8,479 bases of DNA, taken from positions 1 through 8,479 of the forward strand of contig DATLBC010000078.1 in assembly GCA_035527095.1 (NCBI GenBank), read 5' to 3'. Both the position numbers and the translations under genes were made by a program. The notes under the pieces were generated by a model. The model saw nothing but the letters and a program-made list of their open reading frames with translations, had not been told where the DNA came from and did not search any database. This DNA comes from Sva-07 sp035527095 (GTDB lineage Bacteria; Actinomycetota; Acidimicrobiia; Acidimicrobiales; Ilumatobacteraceae). Positions 6,960-8,479 of the stretch are shown piece after piece (position 1 is the first letter of the stretch; each line of letters starts with the position of its first letter).

Positions 6960-7041
6960 GGTTGTCTCTCCTGTTGTGTTGATGTGGGTGTGGGTGTTGG
7001 TGTGGGTAGATGGTTCGATCACGGCCTGGCGTCGCGATCGG

Positions 7042-7845
7042 TCAGGGCTTGCGGGCGAGGAACGGGTGGCCGCTCACATCGAACGCTCGGGCGTTCGCCT
7101 CACCGCCGGCGCCTCCGAAGGTGTCGACGGGCGGCCCGATCTCGATGCTCCCGAACCCGGTCCCTTCGAGAAGAGCCTTCCAGCCTGCGCACGGCAGGCC
7201 ACCGGCAATTCAACCGGTCCAGACATCGATGTTCCGTTGCGCCTCGATCGGAACTGGGCGCCCATTTGCGATGTCGGCGAACTGGAGGACGCCTCCGGGT
7301 CGAAGGATTCGGAACGCCTCCGTCAAGGCCGCGATCTTGTCGGGGCAGAGATTGATCACGCCGTTGGAGATCACCACGTCCGCCCACCCGTCCTCGACGG
7401 GCAACTCCTCCAGAAAGCCGCTGCGAAACTCGACGTTGCCGGCGCCGACGGTCGCAGCGACGGCGCGTGATTTGGCGACCATCTCCGTCGTCATGTCGAC
7501 ACCGATCACGTGACCAGAGGGACCGACGGTCCGCGCCGCCATGAAGCAATCGAAGCCGGAGCCTGAACCGAGATCGACGACCCGCTCACCGGCTCGGAGC
7601 GATCGCAACTCGAAGGGGTTGGCGACACCGGCGAACGACTCCACCGCGACCGGCGGCAGGGCGGCGACGGCGTCCATGTCGTACCGGCAGCGCTCGGCTG
7701 CGATGCGGCCGGTGTGAAAGTGGTAATCGGCACCCGGGTCGGCGGCGACAGCGGCGTATTTGGCGCTGACCTCGGCTCGGAGCTCATCGCGGTCGATGCC
7801 GAGATCGGTCACCAGGTCGTCGGGAGGAGGCGTTGTGTCGTTCAT
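7042..7845 (-). CDS. ArsM-like SAM methyltransferase with an in-frame TGA at the conserved Cys (candidate selenoprotein)
   Basis: The ordinary frame stops at TGA 7212-7210 after 211 residues. Reading through gives 267 residues, the usual length of this ArsM/UbiE-like group. The part before the TGA has YHFHTGR (41-47), VESFAGVANPF (68-78), SAM motif I VVDLGSGSGFD (89-99), VIGVDMT (113-119), VVISNGVINLCPDK (157-170) and LRPGGVLQFADI. It ends with NIDVWTG. The frame after the TGA continues IAGGLPCAGW, then PPVDTFGGAGGE, and ends SGHPFLARKP before TGA 7044-7042, the normal family C-terminus. Family members read WTG-C-IAGAL here, so the TGA sits exactly on a conserved cysteine. In ArsM enzymes the equivalent cysteine is one of those binding trivalent arsenic. 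The reaction is methyl transfer from SAM to a metalloid or thiol/selenol acceptor, with the substrate unproven. The ATG at 7845 overlaps a four-codon upstream frame. If the TGA is a nonsense mutation, the protein lacks its last fifth and a key residue. Confidence 0.85.
7183..7212 (-). promoter_or_regulatory. Candidate bacterial SECIS downstream of the methyltransferase TGA
   Basis: After the TGA (7212-7210) the minus strand forms GCCUGC-CGUGC-GCAGGC (7199-7183), a perfect 6-bp stem extended by two G-U pairs. The five-base loop starts 17 nt after the TGA and has G in its second position followed by U. This fits the general rules for bacterial SECIS elements as I know them: a short apical loop about 16-37 nt from the UGA with a G in the first two loop bases. 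High GC makes chance hairpins common, so this is supportive and not decisive. Confidence 0.45.
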
Positions 7846-7856
7846 GCCAGCATCAT
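7842..7856 (-). other. Four-codon upstream frame (MMLA) coupled to the methyltransferase start
   Basis: ATG ATG CTG GCA TGA at 7856-7842 overlaps the methyltransferase ATG (7845-7843) in an ATGA junction. The only good ribosome binding site, GGAAGG (7872-7867), is ten bases from the first ATG of the mini-frame but 21 bases from the real start. Translation may therefore enter at the mini-frame and pass to the gene by coupling. Confidence 0.35.
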
Positions 7857-7866
7857 GAATGGGCCG

Positions 7867-7885
7867 CCTTCCCAGAACCTTCCCG
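7867..7885 (-). promoter_or_regulatory. Shared 19-bp upstream box, copy 2
   Basis: The plus strand reads CCTTCCCAGAACCTTCCCG and differs in one base from the box at 3309-3327. Both boxes sit just upstream of a gene on the same strand and end about ten bases before an ATG. The box includes GGGAAGG twice, 11 bp apart. It is probably the binding site of a common regulator, perhaps the BTAD protein encoded between the two boxes. It could also be a duplicated promoter segment. Confidence 0.55.
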
Positions 7886-8131
7886 GCACGAACCGCGTTC
7901 GGACTCGGCGTCCCGGGGGCGCTCTCGCCTGACGTCGGCCGGACGCCGACCGACCCCGGTGCGCAAGCCCGATGGTCGCTGACCAGGTCTGACGAAATCG
8001 CGCGGACGGACGGGAGAAGGACGGGAAGCACCGGTCACCAGCGATTGCCCACGGCCAACTGCGGTCACTCGAAGAATCGGCGCTGACCAGGAGCGCAATG
8101 CTCTGACCAGGCTGGGGGAAGAAATGTGAGT
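7886..8131. other. About 245 bp non-coding leader region upstream of the methyltransferase
   Basis: No frame here looks like a protein. It should hold the promoter of the minus-strand gene block. Visible structure includes the small palindrome GTCGGC-CGGAC-GCCGAC (7934-7950) and three copies of CTGACCAGG (7979, 8083, 8103), the last two 20 bp apart and close to the ssrA-tail repeat. Confidence 0.5.
8083..8111 (+). repeat. CTGACCAGG direct repeats beside the ssrA-tail copy
   Basis: CTGACCAGG occurs at 8083-8091 and 8103-8111 (20 bp apart) and once more at 7979-7987. Short direct repeats next to an attachment site can be arm-type integrase or excisionase sites. No integrase gene is present to test this. 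Confidence 0.35.
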
Positions 8132-8159
8132 GGGGGTTCGATTCCCCCCCCAGCTCCAC
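8132..8159 (+). repeat. Displaced copy of the ssrA 3' end, candidate right attachment site (attR-like)
   Basis: GGGGGTTCGATTCCCCCC, two extra C, then AGCTCCAC matches the T arm and acceptor strand of ssrA at 2294-2319. The matching 5' acceptor and the rest of a tRNA or tmRNA are absent upstream. The two extra C also break the spacing between T stem and acceptor, so this is not a functional RNA gene. Its distance from the ssrA copy is about 5.84 kb. Confidence 0.6.
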
Positions 8160-8247
8160 GAAAAGTTGCATCTACCAGGGGAAATACCGGGGATGGCCGA
8201 GGGGCGGGGTCTGGGATCGACCGGATTCGCCCAGTGGAGACCGATCT

Positions 8248-8479
8248 TCACGATCGGGCGCTGTCCCCGCCCCGTACTGCGTGCTCGAGCAGTCCGACCT
8301 GCCGTTCGATCGCCGACTGGCGAGGCGCCGGTGCCCCTCGACGCAACGACGCAAGAGCCAGGCGCATCTCGCGGGCAACGAACGGCGAACTCGCCCCGTA
8401 GAGCCGGATCTCCGTGAACGCAAGCGTGAGGTAGTCGTCCCACGTCGGTACCGGTTCGACGAGCCGGACCGTACCGGAC
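8248..8479 (-). CDS. C-terminal end of a DUF2254-type membrane protein (partial)
   Basis: The minus strand enters the window in an open frame and runs 76 codons to TGA at 8250-8248. The sequence RLVEPVPTWDDYLTLAF, then EIRLYGASSPFV and RQSAIERQVGLLEHAVRGG, matches the pattern of the cytoplasmic C-terminus of DUF2254 predicted membrane proteins (TWEDY-x-LAF-EIR-YGA, later ERQL-LL--AV). The transmembrane N-terminal part lies outside the window. It is on the far side of the ssrA-tail repeat and so probably belongs to the chromosome, not to the inserted block. Confidence 0.7.
   Translation of the reverse strand, partial: SGTVRLVEPVPTWDDYLTLAFTEIRLYGASSPFVAREMRLALASLRRGAPAPRQSAIERQVGLLEHAVRGGDSARS

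Noticed and set aside
6960..7041. CA/GT-rich stretch as a functional repeat or a His/Thr-rich N-terminus of the DsrE-like protein
   Set aside because: It is simple-sequence leader between two genes. The ribosome binding site supports the start at 6959.
3362..7845. General reassignment of TGA to a sense codon (for example Trp) in this organism
   Set aside because: TGA is used as a normal stop at the ends of the HxlR, TehB-like, DsrE-like and other genes, and Trp is encoded by TGG throughout.
8085..8159. A tRNA gene, including a possible tRNA-Sec, ending in the T arm at 8132-8148
   Set aside because: No matching 5' acceptor strand, D arm or anticodon arm (no TTCAA-type anticodon loop) lies upstream. 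The two extra C disrupt the spacing to the acceptor strand. It fits better as a duplicated ssrA tail.

Overview
The window is high-GC DNA with long open frames on both strands, an HxlR-type regulator, a BTAD/AAA/TPR regulator, DUF4395- and DUF2254-like membrane proteins and an actinobacterial-style tmRNA tag. This suggests an actinobacterium, possibly of the Acidimicrobiia. The phylum-level guess rests on gene content, not on a phylogenetic marker.

Left part (1-2318), which looks chromosomal. A fragment of an unidentified gene leaves on the minus strand (1-75). An HxlR regulator and GTP cyclohydrolase II (ribA) follow on the plus strand, joined by an ATGA overlap. A TehB-like SAM methyltransferase converges on ribA, 11 bp from its end. 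Then comes the tmRNA gene ssrA (1930-2318).

Middle part (about 2320-8131): four genes, all on the minus strand. In transcription order they are an ArsM-like methyltransferase (7845-7042), a DsrE-family protein (6959-6579), a large BTAD/AAA ATPase/TPR regulator (6469-3362) and a predicted membrane protein (3298-2627). The 3' end of ssrA is repeated imperfectly at 8132-8159. The four-gene block is therefore bracketed by ssrA-derived repeats, as expected for an element that integrated into ssrA. No integrase is visible. The last bases (8248-8479) hold the C-terminal end of a DUF2254-type protein.

The main result is that two of the four minus-strand genes contain a single in-frame TGA after which the same frame continues with family-typical sequence to a natural end. 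In the methyltransferase the TGA replaces the cysteine of the conserved WTG-C-IAGAL motif. In the regulator it lies between FDCHL and VAEYLLYG, where I recall Cys in homologues. Each TGA is followed at a suitable distance by a short hairpin with a G in the first two loop positions, as in bacterial SECIS elements. The regulator's hairpin has a GGUC loop like that of E. coli fdhF. The most economical reading is a selenocysteine-containing ArsM-like methyltransferase together with its selenocysteine-containing regulator. Simple readers would annotate both as truncated or split. No Sec machinery (selA, selB, selC, selD) lies in the window, so this remains a hypothesis. Two nonsense mutations or sequencing errors are the alternatives.

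The first and last genes of the block share a 19-bp upstream box (18/19 identical), which suggests shared control. Together the block looks like a small thiol/selenol or metalloid-handling system: a methyltransferase, a CxxC-bearing DsrE protein, a sensor-type regulator and a membrane protein.
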